Assembly (NCBI RefSeq): GCF_001561995.1
Contig: NZ_LLWC01000026.1
Span: 62,001 to 126,000 of the forward strand
Length of the DNA stretch: 64,000 nt
Direction of reading: 5' to 3'
From: Polycladidibacter hongkongensis
Lineage (GTDB): Bacteria > Pseudomonadota > Alphaproteobacteria > Rhizobiales > Stappiaceae
Shown here: in pieces, positions 9,265 through 17,797 of the stretch
Layout of the letters: every line of letters begins with the position of its first letter
Numbering within the stretch: position 1 is the first letter of the stretch
Notes under the pieces: generated by a model
Told to the model about the DNA's origin: nothing
The model's input: only the letters and a program-made list of their open reading frames with translations
Databases searched by the model: none
Made by a program: the position numbers and the translations under genes

Positions 9265-9747
9265 TTAGGCGTCTTTGGTTGGGGCCTCTGCAGGCGTGTC
9301 GCTTGTTGCGTCATCAGTTGCCTTTGCCGGGGCAGCGGCGCTGGAAATTGTTACGCCTGGGCCAACAATCACCTTGGTGCCATCTTCCAATACGGCCACG
9401 TTACCGTCTGAGAAAATCTGGATAGATTTGATGGTTCCGGTAACACCATCTGCGGTTGTCAGTGTTTTACCGATAAGACTCGCTGCCTGATCAACCGAAT
9501 TCTGCTGCAACAACGCTGCCAACTTTGTATTCGTTTGTACTGCTTGTTCCACATTAGAAAACTGTGCAAGCTGGCCCATATACTCGGCTGTATCCATCGG
9601 CTTGGTCGGATCCTGATTTTTCAAGGATGCCATAAACAGTTTCAAGAAGGCCTGATAGTCAAGGAATGATTTGTCACGGGCAGCTTGGCTTTTGGGCGCG
9701 GCCTGTGAACTGGCGGTGTTGGTTGGCGCAACAGCACTAACAGTCAT
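9265..9747 (-). CDS. flgD: Flagellar hook cap protein FlgD
   Basis: 160 residues. The conserved N-terminal FlgD block is clear (DYQAFLKLFMASLKNQDPTK, then YMGQLAQFSNVEQA); the C-terminal part is short, as in rhizobial FlgD, which lacks most of the enteric tandem beta domains. FlgD caps the growing hook. It is the last gene of the flgE-flgK-flgL-flaF-flbT-flgD series. Confidence 0.95.
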   Translation of the reverse strand: MTVSAVAPTNTASSQAAPKSQAARDKSFLDYQAFLKLFMASLKNQDPTKPMDTAEYMGQLAQFSNVEQAVQTNTKLAALLQQNSVDQAASLIGKTLTTADGVTGTIKSIQIFSDGNVAVLEDGTKVIVGPGVTISSAAAPAKATDDATSDTPAEAPTKDA

Positions 9748-9768
9748 CGCTGTGGTTTCCTTTCGGTC

Positions 9769-10206
9769 TTACGCCGCGACGCTGTCGGCGCTGTATTGCG
9801 GCAGCACGTCTAGTGCATGGCTATCAAATTCGTTTAGAATGTCTTGTTCAACTACAAAAAGCTTGCGCAGTGCTTTCAACGCATCGAAATAGCGGCCCTG
9901 CTCGACTTTAGACGCAACCAGATCCAAACCTTCATGCAGATCGATGTTGGATGACACACGGCGAATTGCGTTTAGTAGGGTTTGGTACTGCACCAACGCG
10001 GCGCGGTCACCTTGCGGGTTGATCAGGGCATCCTGAACAGCGAAATAAAGCTGACGAAGCGGCGTGGTCGTTTCTTCCAACTGCATAACGTAGGAGCCAA
10101 GCAAGAAGCGGGCATCGTTCAGCAAATTCAAAGTGGTTTTCTGGTCAAAGGAAAGCACAGCACCGTTGATGAACACTTTCTCTCCGGCCTTCAAATGAAT
10201 GCGCAT
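9769..10206 (-). CDS. flbT: Flagellin post-transcriptional regulator FlbT
   Basis: 145 residues matching FlbT throughout: MRIHLKAGEKVFINGAVLSF start and the LLGSYVMQ and LRQLYFAVQ segments. In Caulobacter FlbT acts on the 5' leader of flagellin mRNA and lowers its stability until the hook is complete; in Brucella it acts positively. Its likely targets here are the flagellin leaders at 24758-24807, 26106-26154 and 28607-28657, which share two hairpins (inference). It sits 13 bases after flaF. Confidence 0.95.
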   Translation of the reverse strand: MRIHLKAGEKVFINGAVLSFDQKTTLNLLNDARFLLGSYVMQLEETTTPLRQLYFAVQDALINPQGDRAALVQYQTLLNAIRRVSSNIDLHEGLDLVASKVEQGRYFDALKALRKLFVVEQDILNEFDSHALDVLPQYSADSVAA

Positions 10207-10219
10207 GTTTGCCCTCTCC

Positions 10220-10567
10220 TTAGTTCAAGCCGTCACGAATGGATTCGTTAATCTCGATCAAACCTTCAAAGTCCTCGCTCTCCCCCGCGCGGATTTTGTC
10301 AGCTTGCTTGATGCACCAAAGACCGATGGAAATGAGGTCCGCCCTTACGCTTTCTGGCAGCGCATTTTCAGTGGACCCCAGATCCTCGATCAGGAATGAC
10401 CAAAGCCGGGAGATTGTAGTGAGTGCCTGAACAGCCTCTTCAGAGGTTGGGCCACTGTCCCGCGCCTCGCGCAGTTGCATGATCGCCAAAGTGAACACCT
10501 CTTTTTCCTGACCACGACGGTCGTAGGAGGAATCCTCGAGGGTCTCTGCATAGGACATTTGATACAT
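10220..10567 (-). CDS. flaF: Flagellin biosynthesis regulator FlaF
   Basis: 115 residues matching FlaF (AYAET-type start, then LEDSSYDRRGQEKEVF and WSFLIEDL). FlaF works with FlbT in flagellin synthesis; in Caulobacter it is needed for flagellin production and secretion. A second ATG three codons in (10558) is also possible. Gene order flgL-flaF-flbT-flgD is the standard rhizobial one. Confidence 0.95.
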   Translation of the reverse strand: MYQMSYAETLEDSSYDRRGQEKEVFTLAIMQLREARDSGPTSEEAVQALTTISRLWSFLIEDLGSTENALPESVRADLISIGLWCIKQADKIRAGESEDFEGLIEINESIRDGLN

Positions 10568-10594
10568 TGGATTACCTATCGTACCGAATAAAAA

Positions 10595-11644
10595 TTAGCG
10601 CAAGTAGTTGAGAATGCTCAGTTTACTGATGCGTGACGTAATCTGGTAGTTCGCTTGCAGCTGGGTCTGCACATCATTCAGCTCTAGAGCGATCTGCGCC
10701 ATATCAACATTTTCCATCTTGTTGATGCGCTTGTTGACCACACCCATCTTTGCATCGATGTCACTTACTGCCGCTTTTACACGGTTGATGTAGGCACCGT
10801 TTTGCGCTTCAGCCTCGATAATTTTTGTGTGGCCAGCTTGGATTTTGGCCATGGCCGATTCAATAAGCTGCTTTGTTGCATCTTTGCCCAAACCGCTTTC
10901 ACCAAACATCGTCAGCATAGTGTAGCCTGCTGCCAGATCGCGGAAACCCTGCTGGTTGGCAGATGCGCTGCTGTCAATGGTCACACCGTCGCTCAGCGTT
11001 GCCGTCATTTTCTGATCAGTTGCGCTGGACCATTTGGCTGCCCAATTTGTGCCATTGAACTCCGCTGAGAACTGATTGTCGATAAAGTCTTTCAGATCTG
11101 CAGGGGTGATATTGGCAATACTTGTCTTATCGGTGACCGGAAAGCCAAACTTCGCTTGAAAAGCGGTCTCGATATCGCCCTTTGCGGTGTTGGCAGGGTC
11201 GTTCAGCTTACGAACAACGCCAGGATCTGTGTTCTGCCCACCAAACACTGAAACACCGCCCACGGTGGTGTTCAACTGTGAAATGAGCGAATCCAGCTCA
11301 GTTTCCGCCAACTGGGACAGGGAAGTGATCGCAGTCTTCTGATCCCGAAGACCAACCAGATTTGCATTAAAGTTTTTTGCCGATTTCTGCACCGCTTCAT
11401 AGGATGTGTTGAGAACATCAAGACGCATGGCTGTTTGGCTATTGGAGGTTTTTAGAGCCTCCATGTAGGTATACTCACGGTGCAAGGATACGTTAGTGCC
11501 CATGTGGGCGCCGAGTTCCAGCCCCATATCCGCGTGTTTTTGCGAGCCTGTTTCGGTGATCAGATTATCGAGCTTTTGCTTGTTTTTCTCGATATAATCG
11601 ATCATCCGGGTGTTCATAGTCAAGGATGAGACATTATAGGTCAT
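10595..11644 (-). CDS. flgL: Hook-filament junction protein FlgL
   Basis: 349 residues with a flagellin-like helical N-terminus (heptads up to about residue 100) and a helical C-terminus (MAQIALELNDVQTQLQANYQ), as in FlgL. It forms the filament-side junction layer. It lies 3 bases after the flgK stop, so the two are translated from one message. The centre (about residues 140-260) is the variable surface region. Confidence 0.95.
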   Translation of the reverse strand: MTYNVSSLTMNTRMIDYIEKNKQKLDNLITETGSQKHADMGLELGAHMGTNVSLHREYTYMEALKTSNSQTAMRLDVLNTSYEAVQKSAKNFNANLVGLRDQKTAITSLSQLAETELDSLISQLNTTVGGVSVFGGQNTDPGVVRKLNDPANTAKGDIETAFQAKFGFPVTDKTSIANITPADLKDFIDNQFSAEFNGTNWAAKWSSATDQKMTATLSDGVTIDSSASANQQGFRDLAAGYTMLTMFGESGLGKDATKQLIESAMAKIQAGHTKIIEAEAQNGAYINRVKAAVSDIDAKMGVVNKRINKMENVDMAQIALELNDVQTQLQANYQITSRISKLSILNYLR

Positions 11645-11647
11645 GGC

Positions 11648-13099
11648 TTACCTCGCCGCTTGCAGCAATGTCTTGAACATGCCGTCTACTGTAGTCATCA
11701 AACGCGCGGACGCGGAATAGGCGTTTTCAATATTAAGCAACAGCTGCATCTGGGTATCCAGCGAAACGCCGGTGGCGCCAGACAGGGTGCCATTTGCTTT
11801 TTTGTAGGCCGCTGCATCAAGCGCTGCAACTTCGGTTGCGCGTTGTCGCTCGGTAGAAATCCAGCTCGCTGCGTTGGAAGTGAACTCCCGCAGATCCGAA
11901 TTGGTATTTACACCGGCCTTTGCATCGAATGTGCGGCCAACAGTCATTGCCTCAACTTGCTTATTGAGGTGCTCTGAGAAGCCTTCGACAGATAGCGTAT
12001 TAAAGCTGTAGGTGTGGCCATCACGCACGGCGGTCAAATTTCCGCCCTGCGCCGGATCAAAATTCGCGTTGAGGCGAATTTTGGCAGACAATCCAGCTTT
12101 TTCGGCAACCGTCGGGAGTGCTGCGCCGTCCCATGTGAGAAGACCCGCGGCAGGTGCCCCCACAGCTGTTGGGTCGACTTCTTTAAACGTATCAATGAGC
12201 GCGAAAGACAACTCATCCAACTGGGTCTGTAACGTTTCCGCAGTTTGATCGCGCATTTTTGCGTAACCAGCGAGTGCGCCGCCTTTCAGCGGGTCGCGCG
12301 CGCCCTCACCTGCCACAGAAACGCCGTCAACGAATACCTGATTGCCGGAAACGGTGGCGTCAAAAACGCCTTTCGCTGCAAAGGTCACATCGCGCGGCGA
12401 TGTTTCGAACAAAGTAACACCGCTATCAGTGTAAACCGCGACATCATTGTTATCGCGGTAAATAACATCAATGCCGATTTCCTCGGAGAGCTTCTGCAAG
12501 AGATGATCACGCTTGTCCATCTCGCTGTTGACGTCCTCACGGGCGGCGGTGCCTTTGACGACTTCGTCGTTTACCTTCTTCAGATCCTTGAGGATATTAT
12601 TAATATTCTCGACAGAAAGCGCCATGGACTGGTCCGCATCCTGTCGGACCTTTTGCACGCCAATGGAAGCGTTGTTCAACGAGGTGGCAAGCGTGCTCGC
12701 GCCATTTAGGACACTCTGCGCCAAGACCATATTCGAAGGTTCGTTTGAGTAGGCGCGCATTGCGCCTTGCAACACCCCTACTTCCCGCGAAATGCCGCCG
12801 CCAAACGGATTGCCTATGAGCTGATCGATCTGGCCGAGCAGGGTCCCGTAGGACCCTGTAGCTGTTGCTGTCGCTTTGGACTGCATCACCGATGTCAACG
12901 CCGCCTGATTGGCAGCGCGCTTGGCATTGGACACAAGAATACCCATACCACCATCGGTCACCACCGTGTGCAGATTTGCGGTCTGGCGGTGATAGGTTGC
13001 GTTTTTCACATTGGCAATATTTTGCGATGTGATGGCAACCTCTGCGCTGCGCGCCCGAATGGACGACTGCGCGGTCATCATTGCTGAAGTCAAAGACAT
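11648..13099 (-). CDS. flgK: Hook-filament junction protein FlgK
   Basis: 483 residues. N-terminal rod/hook family motif (ITSQNIANVKNATYHRQ) and the C-terminal helix ending LMTTVDGMFKTLLQAAR. It is the hook-side junction protein that lets the flagellin filament attach. The length is typical for alphaproteobacteria. The gene is 14 bases downstream of flgE and 3 bases upstream of flgL. Confidence 0.95.
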   Translation of the reverse strand: MSLTSAMMTAQSSIRARSAEVAITSQNIANVKNATYHRQTANLHTVVTDGGMGILVSNAKRAANQAALTSVMQSKATATATGSYGTLLGQIDQLIGNPFGGGISREVGVLQGAMRAYSNEPSNMVLAQSVLNGASTLATSLNNASIGVQKVRQDADQSMALSVENINNILKDLKKVNDEVVKGTAAREDVNSEMDKRDHLLQKLSEEIGIDVIYRDNNDVAVYTDSGVTLFETSPRDVTFAAKGVFDATVSGNQVFVDGVSVAGEGARDPLKGGALAGYAKMRDQTAETLQTQLDELSFALIDTFKEVDPTAVGAPAAGLLTWDGAALPTVAEKAGLSAKIRLNANFDPAQGGNLTAVRDGHTYSFNTLSVEGFSEHLNKQVEAMTVGRTFDAKAGVNTNSDLREFTSNAASWISTERQRATEVAALDAAAYKKANGTLSGATGVSLDTQMQLLLNIENAYSASARLMTTVDGMFKTLLQAAR

Positions 13100-13113
13100 C
13101 GGTCAGGCTATCC

Positions 13114-14301
13114 TTAGCGCAGGTTCACAAGTTCCTGAAGAATTTCAGAGGAGGCCGTAAAGGCCTTGGCGTTTGCACTGTAGGAGCGCTGCGACTGGAT
13201 CATGCTGGTGAGTTCGGAGGCAAGATCAACGTTGGAGCCCTCCAAAGCACCCGAGCGCATGGTACCAAAGCCAGCGGTACCTGCGGTGCCAATACGCAGA
13301 GCGCCTGCATCATTGTTTACCGCATAAACGTTGCCGGAGCGCAGGGTGAGCTTGTCCGGGCTAACAACATTGCCCAATGGCACCTTAAAGACCGAGCGCT
13401 CGGCACCATTGCCATAGATTGCAAAGAGCGTGCCGGTTTCGTCCATACGAACCTTTTCAACGGAGGATGGGGCAGACCCATCTACCACCACTTCCTGCGG
13501 CGAGAAACCAGCAGCCAAGTTGGTTGAGGACGTCATGTCGACCGAGATCTTCTTACCAGCCACTGTGATATCAAAGGTGCCGCCAGTTTTCACTTCACCT
13601 GTCGCCCCATCGAATTTAAGCTGCGGAGTACCAGTAACATCTGCACCAGTAACCGTCACATCCCACGAGGTCGCAGTAGCAGCAGTACCTGGAGAAACAG
13701 GTGGGGCACCCTTAGCTGATTTGGTGAACTCAAAGGTGATTTTATGTTCATTTCCAAGCCCATCATACATAGTGACAGAAGTTTGCTTCACATCATTTAG
13801 AGGCGTACCATCAGGAAAGTTCATATTCACGCGTGCACTTGTGGTTGCCTGCGCTTCCATCTGCATGTTGGAGACGTTGACGCCTTGCAGAGTGGTGCCG
13901 GTTGCCCCCGCAGTAATCGGGTAGCCCTGTAGGGTGAAGCCGCCGGAATTCACCAGATCGCCTTGCGCGTTTTGCACAAAGTCACCGGCGCGGGTGAGGT
14001 ACTGACCACCTTGCGGGCTCGCCACAATAAAGAAACCCTGACCGTTCACCGCCAGATCTGTTCCAGAGGTTGTGAACTGCATCGGGCCTTTTTTGGAAAC
14101 ACTCTGGGAAATTGCGGTACGCACACTACCGGAATCATAGCTGGACCCGCCAGAATTAATCACCATAGACGAAAATGACGTTGAGACAGACTTGTACCCT
14201 GTGGTGTTTACGTTGGCGATGTTGTCGGCAACAGTAGATAGCTTATTAGCCTGTGCGTTCATACCAGACACGCTGGTATTCATAATACCGTAGATACCCA
14301 T
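13114..14301 (-). CDS. flgE: Flagellar hook protein FlgE
   Basis: 395 residues. Starts MGIYGIMNTSVSGMNAQANK with the ADNIANVNTTGYK rod/hook motif, has the FlgE D1/D2 beta regions, and ends with the conserved helix SYSANAKAFTASSEILQELV. It is the hook subunit. It heads the flgE-flgK-flgL-flaF-flbT-flgD series; the roughly 115-base gap upstream separates it from the transglycosylase gene and probably contains its promoter (a TTAA-N7-TAAA element lies at about 14338-14352). Confidence 0.97.
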   Translation of the reverse strand: MGIYGIMNTSVSGMNAQANKLSTVADNIANVNTTGYKSVSTSFSSMVINSGGSSYDSGSVRTAISQSVSKKGPMQFTTSGTDLAVNGQGFFIVASPQGGQYLTRAGDFVQNAQGDLVNSGGFTLQGYPITAGATGTTLQGVNVSNMQMEAQATTSARVNMNFPDGTPLNDVKQTSVTMYDGLGNEHKITFEFTKSAKGAPPVSPGTAATATSWDVTVTGADVTGTPQLKFDGATGEVKTGGTFDITVAGKKISVDMTSSTNLAAGFSPQEVVVDGSAPSSVEKVRMDETGTLFAIYGNGAERSVFKVPLGNVVSPDKLTLRSGNVYAVNNDAGALRIGTAGTAGFGTMRSGALEGSNVDLASELTSMIQSQRSYSANAKAFTASSEILQELVNLR

Positions 14302-14417
14302 CGAAAGCTCCTCATGGCCCTATGGCCGCAATAGTTCTTAACTTGCAGTAAACCCTTGCAAACTTGTCTGAGCCTGTACGCATTCAAGACGCAGACAAGA
14401 GGGGGTACTTTGTTGAA

Positions 14418-15002
14418 TTACTGACAAAATTTCCGGCTATTTGCCGTCCACTTGCCAAAGCCGCTTGCCACCATATTGGCAATAACCCGGCAGACATATC
14501 GCTTTTGCGCCGGGTTATTGTTCGGCCCGGCATGGTAGCGTGCCACGGCCATAGTCCAAGTGCCTTCCCGCGCTTTGAGCTCTTTCAAAAAGCGAGCGGC
14601 GTAGGCGACATTGGCCGCCGGTTGCAGCATATGCTCCAAAGACTGGAACTGGCTGCGGTGGTAATGGATGTTGATCTGCATACAACCAACATCAATAAGC
14701 TTCATACCGCGCTTTTGTGCAGCGCGGACCTTGGCGAGCGCCTCATGTTGCGAACGAGCAAAGAAGGGCTTGCCGTGCAGATTGAGTGCAAACGGATGCA
14801 GCGAATTGCGGCGCCCTGTTTCGGTTAGGCCGACGGCGTACAAGATACCAAGCGGCACTCCATGCATCCGCGCAGCGGCTTCCATTTGCGTCTCGCAAGG
14901 GCGCACCATCTGCTTGGTCTTTGTGGAGGCAGCCGCCCCCTGCCCGGCCCAACCCGAGCCAGCGGCACACAACCCCAAGAATAAGATCAGCATACGCCGC
15001 AT
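14418..15002 (-). CDS. Flagellar-cluster lytic transglycosylase (SLT domain)
   Basis: 194 residues with a signal peptide (residues 1-20) and an SLT-type domain: AVGLTETGR contains the catalytic glutamate, followed by GCMQINIHYH and the MAVARYHAGPNN motif. It is expected to open the peptidoglycan for the rod and pairs with the muramidase-less FlgJ at 4753-5313. The frame is open to a GTG at 15011 that abuts the fliK stop, but ATG 15002 has AGGTGAG just upstream. It is the last gene after fliF...motB-motC-fliK. Confidence 0.88.
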   Translation of the reverse strand: MRRMLILFLGLCAAGSGWAGQGAAASTKTKQMVRPCETQMEAAARMHGVPLGILYAVGLTETGRRNSLHPFALNLHGKPFFARSQHEALAKVRAAQKRGMKLIDVGCMQINIHYHRSQFQSLEHMLQPAANVAYAARFLKELKAREGTWTMAVARYHAGPNNNPAQKRYVCRVIANMVASGFGKWTANSRKFCQ

Positions 15003-15011
15003 TGCACTCAC

Positions 15012-16583
15012 CTACAGATAGATGCCTTCTCTCAAGTCACGTTGCTGCAAAGCACCGGATGCAGGAGCTTCGGCGTTGGTGATGGTTTGACTAGACGCCC
15101 CCTGCTCTTTGCCCTGTTCTCCGCGCGCTTGATCGCGTCCACCCTGCGCGCCTTCTCCGCCGCGTCCGGATTGCGCGCTCTGACCATCTTGCTGGCCGCC
15201 AGTTGCACCGCGGAATTGCTCGCCTGCGTCATCCCGGAACTGGATAGTCAGGTTGGTTGCATCAGCCTTGTAGCCAGCTTGCGTTAGGACGCGATGCAGC
15301 ACCTGCTTATCAGCCTTAAGCATTTCTGCCGCCTCACGGGTGCTGGCCATCATGGAGATTTCCAGCTCGTTGCCTCTAAGCTGCATATGAACGCGAACGG
15401 TACCCATATTGTCCGGACGCAGTTGGATTTGCAGGGCGCGCATAGGCTGGCCCTTGCGCAAATCTGCAAGAGACTGATTGATTTCGTCAATCACCTGCGC
15501 TGCGTTGGCGGCGCTTGTGCGCGGTCCGGTCATCGCCTCTGCCACTTGTCGACTCGGACCTTTGAGTTCACCAAGCGGGGCAAAGTGCGTTTCAACCTTT
15601 AGGACTTTCACTTCGCCAAGAGCATCACCGGAAAGCTTTGCGCCTTCAGCTGCCTTCGACGAACCCGCTTCACTAAGCAAAGCCTTTAGATCCGCCTTAG
15701 AACTCTCTTGCCCATTAGCAAGGGAAATGTCAGGCGTTTTGCTGTTTGGCAACACAGCGTCCTGCAGCTTGCCTTCAATCTGGACCGCCGTTTTACTGCC
15801 TTTGGCAAGCGTCCCAAGCAGCGCGGTTTTGGAGCTATCCTTGACGAGATTCTCTGCAGCGGCCTCCGTTTTTTGAGGGGCTGCTGCTGCGATTGCACTG
15901 GCCGCTTGCTTTGTAGCCAACTGAGCTGCGCTTGACGCCGGATCAGCAAGATCAGCAGCTACCAAAGCGGCATCTTGCAGTCCCGCCGAGCGCTCACCAC
16001 CTTCACCAATCGGCGTTTCAGGTGTGCTTTGCTCAAGTTGAGCTGGTGCAACTTCGGACTGTGTCTTGTTACTATCAATTTTTGCAAGCATCGCTTGCAA
16101 GTTTGCAGATGTTTGAAGAGGCTCCGAACCGCTCATTGCGCGGACGTCTGCAGTCGGCGCAACACTTGATGGCGCGACCTCGCTGGCCGTTACCGTCCGC
16201 AGTAACTCAACGACCGACTGCTTATGCTGCTTATCCCCCTCGCCTTTCACCTCATGTTTTTGAGTGGCGGGAGTTGAGGCTTCCGTGCCGGCTTTTGCCA
16301 CATCACCGTCAGATGTATTTTGCGATAATGCCTTATCGTCAGTTTTTTTAGCAGGCACTTGCGTTTTAGCAGCGCGTTCGCGCGCAGGCGCAGCGTCATC
16401 CTTGTCACGGGCACGACGTTCACGCGCCTGCTCTGCCTGATCTTTTGCGAGGTTGCGCTGTGCTTCTACATACTTCTTGAACTCAGCACCGTTGTCCGGC
16501 TCCTGATTGGCAGCCGCGGAGCTTGTTCGTTCGCGGGCTGGCTCCACCTTTTGCGCGGGGACGAGATTGGCTGGAAAGGTCAA
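15012..16583 (-). CDS. fliK: Flagellar hook-length control protein FliK (rhizobial MotD)
   Basis: 523 residues. The C-terminal FliK domain is clear at about residues 375-460 (IQLRPDNMGTVRVHMQL and MLKADKQVLHRVL). The long N-terminal part is Ala/Glu/Ser-rich and low in complexity, as expected for a molecular ruler. The tail is Gln/Gly/Arg-rich. In rhizobia the gene was first called motD and later shown to be fliK. Translation starts at a TTG that overlaps the motC stop (TTGA); no closer ATG exists. Confidence 0.9.
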   Translation of the reverse strand: MTFPANLVPAQKVEPARERTSSAAANQEPDNGAEFKKYVEAQRNLAKDQAEQARERRARDKDDAAPARERAAKTQVPAKKTDDKALSQNTSDGDVAKAGTEASTPATQKHEVKGEGDKQHKQSVVELLRTVTASEVAPSSVAPTADVRAMSGSEPLQTSANLQAMLAKIDSNKTQSEVAPAQLEQSTPETPIGEGGERSAGLQDAALVAADLADPASSAAQLATKQAASAIAAAAPQKTEAAAENLVKDSSKTALLGTLAKGSKTAVQIEGKLQDAVLPNSKTPDISLANGQESSKADLKALLSEAGSSKAAEGAKLSGDALGEVKVLKVETHFAPLGELKGPSRQVAEAMTGPRTSAANAAQVIDEINQSLADLRKGQPMRALQIQLRPDNMGTVRVHMQLRGNELEISMMASTREAAEMLKADKQVLHRVLTQAGYKADATNLTIQFRDDAGEQFRGATGGQQDGQSAQSGRGGEGAQGGRDQARGEQGKEQGASSQTITNAEAPASGALQQRDLREGIYL

Positions 16584-17797
16584 AATTCAGATTCCTCCAA
16601 GGCACTGTCTGCATCGGCCAGAGACGCTTCAAATTTCACAAAGGTTTGCGGTTCAAGAAGAAGTTCCTGCAAACCACTGGCGGGAACGTAAGCTATATAC
16701 TCTGAAGCTGGCTTCGAGCTGGGGCTTGGCCAATTGCGGATCATGTTGGCTTTGGTAATCGCGGCGCGGAGCAGCACCCTGTCCTCGGGAGCGATATACT
16801 TTTCCTTGACGCCCAGAATTTCGTCCAACCCGCCACGCCAATCCTCACCCGCCGCACGCGCGGCCCCGCGATAGAGGCTAATGGCATTCAACTGATCAAG
16901 CGCCTTATCCGGCAGCTCAAGAAACGCATCGCCTGCCAGCATGGCGAACTCGGTGTTTCCTGCAACAACGGCGGCGCGGGCGAGTTTAACGAGTACGATT
17001 TTTCGCGATTCCACATCAAAGTCGGAAAGCAGCTGCATGACCTGCTCCCAGTCTTTTTCGCCCGAAAGGTAGTCTTGGGTAGAAATTGTTCGCGCGAGTT
17101 GATCGCGAAACTGCGACGCAAAAACCGACTTTTGATATTGAAACAAGTAGCGCCGCGACAAGCGCTCATATTTTTCATGGTCGCCAGCGGCGGCCACTAT
17201 GGGCGCTTCGCGCCGTAGGGCACTTTCTTCGACCAACGTGCCCGGCATTAACAGACGTGCCAAATCAAAATACTCGATCGATTCAACCGGCTCGTCACGT
17301 GAAAGGAGAATTGCCTGTGCCAGTGCAACCTGCCCGGCAATCGCGGTTGGCAGGTCTTTGGCATTAACCTTGAGCAGCAGGTTTTTGGCGGCGGTTCGGT
17401 TTCCTTGGGAATAGGCCAAAGCACCAGCGAAGAGATTTGCATCTACGTTAAAATGCACTTCCTGCTGCGCCAGCGCCTGAAACACGCTGCCCGAACCGCC
17501 GGAAAGCATGAATGCGACAGCTGCATAGGCATTGCGCCGGTCTTTCCAGACAGAGTGATCCAGTCGCAAAAAACGTCGCCCGATAACAATCAGCGAGGGC
17601 TGCAACAGGCGATATGCATCACGGTTGCCCATCACGATTTCGTCCTGCATGATTTGCAGCTCGAGCATCATCAAATCCGGATTTCCAGCCGGGCTTACCT
17701 GCGCCTGCACCGGGCTTGACACCGGCACACTTGCGAGTGGCAGAGCAAGTGCCAAAGCACTGGAGAAGAGCAGGGCCTTTGCAGCGACGCGCAGCAT
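16580..17797 (-). CDS. motC: Periplasmic motility protein MotC
   Basis: 405 residues with a signal peptide (LLFSSALALALPLASVPVSS). It matches rhizobial MotC, which is found only in this lineage and is thought to bind MotB in the periplasm. A TTG at 17800 directly precedes the ATG; GGAGG at 17805-17809 is better spaced for ATG 17797, which overlaps the motB stop. Order motB-motC-fliK is diagnostic of Hyphomicrobiales. Confidence 0.9.
   Translation of the reverse strand: MLRVAAKALLFSSALALALPLASVPVSSPVQAQVSPAGNPDLMMLELQIMQDEIVMGNRDAYRLLQPSLIVIGRRFLRLDHSVWKDRRNAYAAVAFMLSGGSGSVFQALAQQEVHFNVDANLFAGALAYSQGNRTAAKNLLLKVNAKDLPTAIAGQVALAQAILLSRDEPVESIEYFDLARLLMPGTLVEESALRREAPIVAAAGDHEKYERLSRRYLFQYQKSVFASQFRDQLARTISTQDYLSGEKDWEQVMQLLSDFDVESRKIVLVKLARAAVVAGNTEFAMLAGDAFLELPDKALDQLNAISLYRGAARAAGEDWRGGLDEILGVKEKYIAPEDRVLLRAAITKANMIRNWPSPSSKPASEYIAYVPASGLQELLLEPQTFVKFEASLADADSALEESEF

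Noticed and set aside
14338-14352. TTAA-N7-TAAA element before flgE resembling a CtrA site
   Set aside because: One mismatch to the TTAA-N7-TTAA consensus and no repeated copies seen at other flagellar promoters, so left as a remark only.
14363-14399. CTTGTCTG/CAGACAAG inverted repeat upstream of flgE
   Set aside because: The loop is about 21 bases and no T run follows closely, so it is a poor terminator and I saw no second copy.
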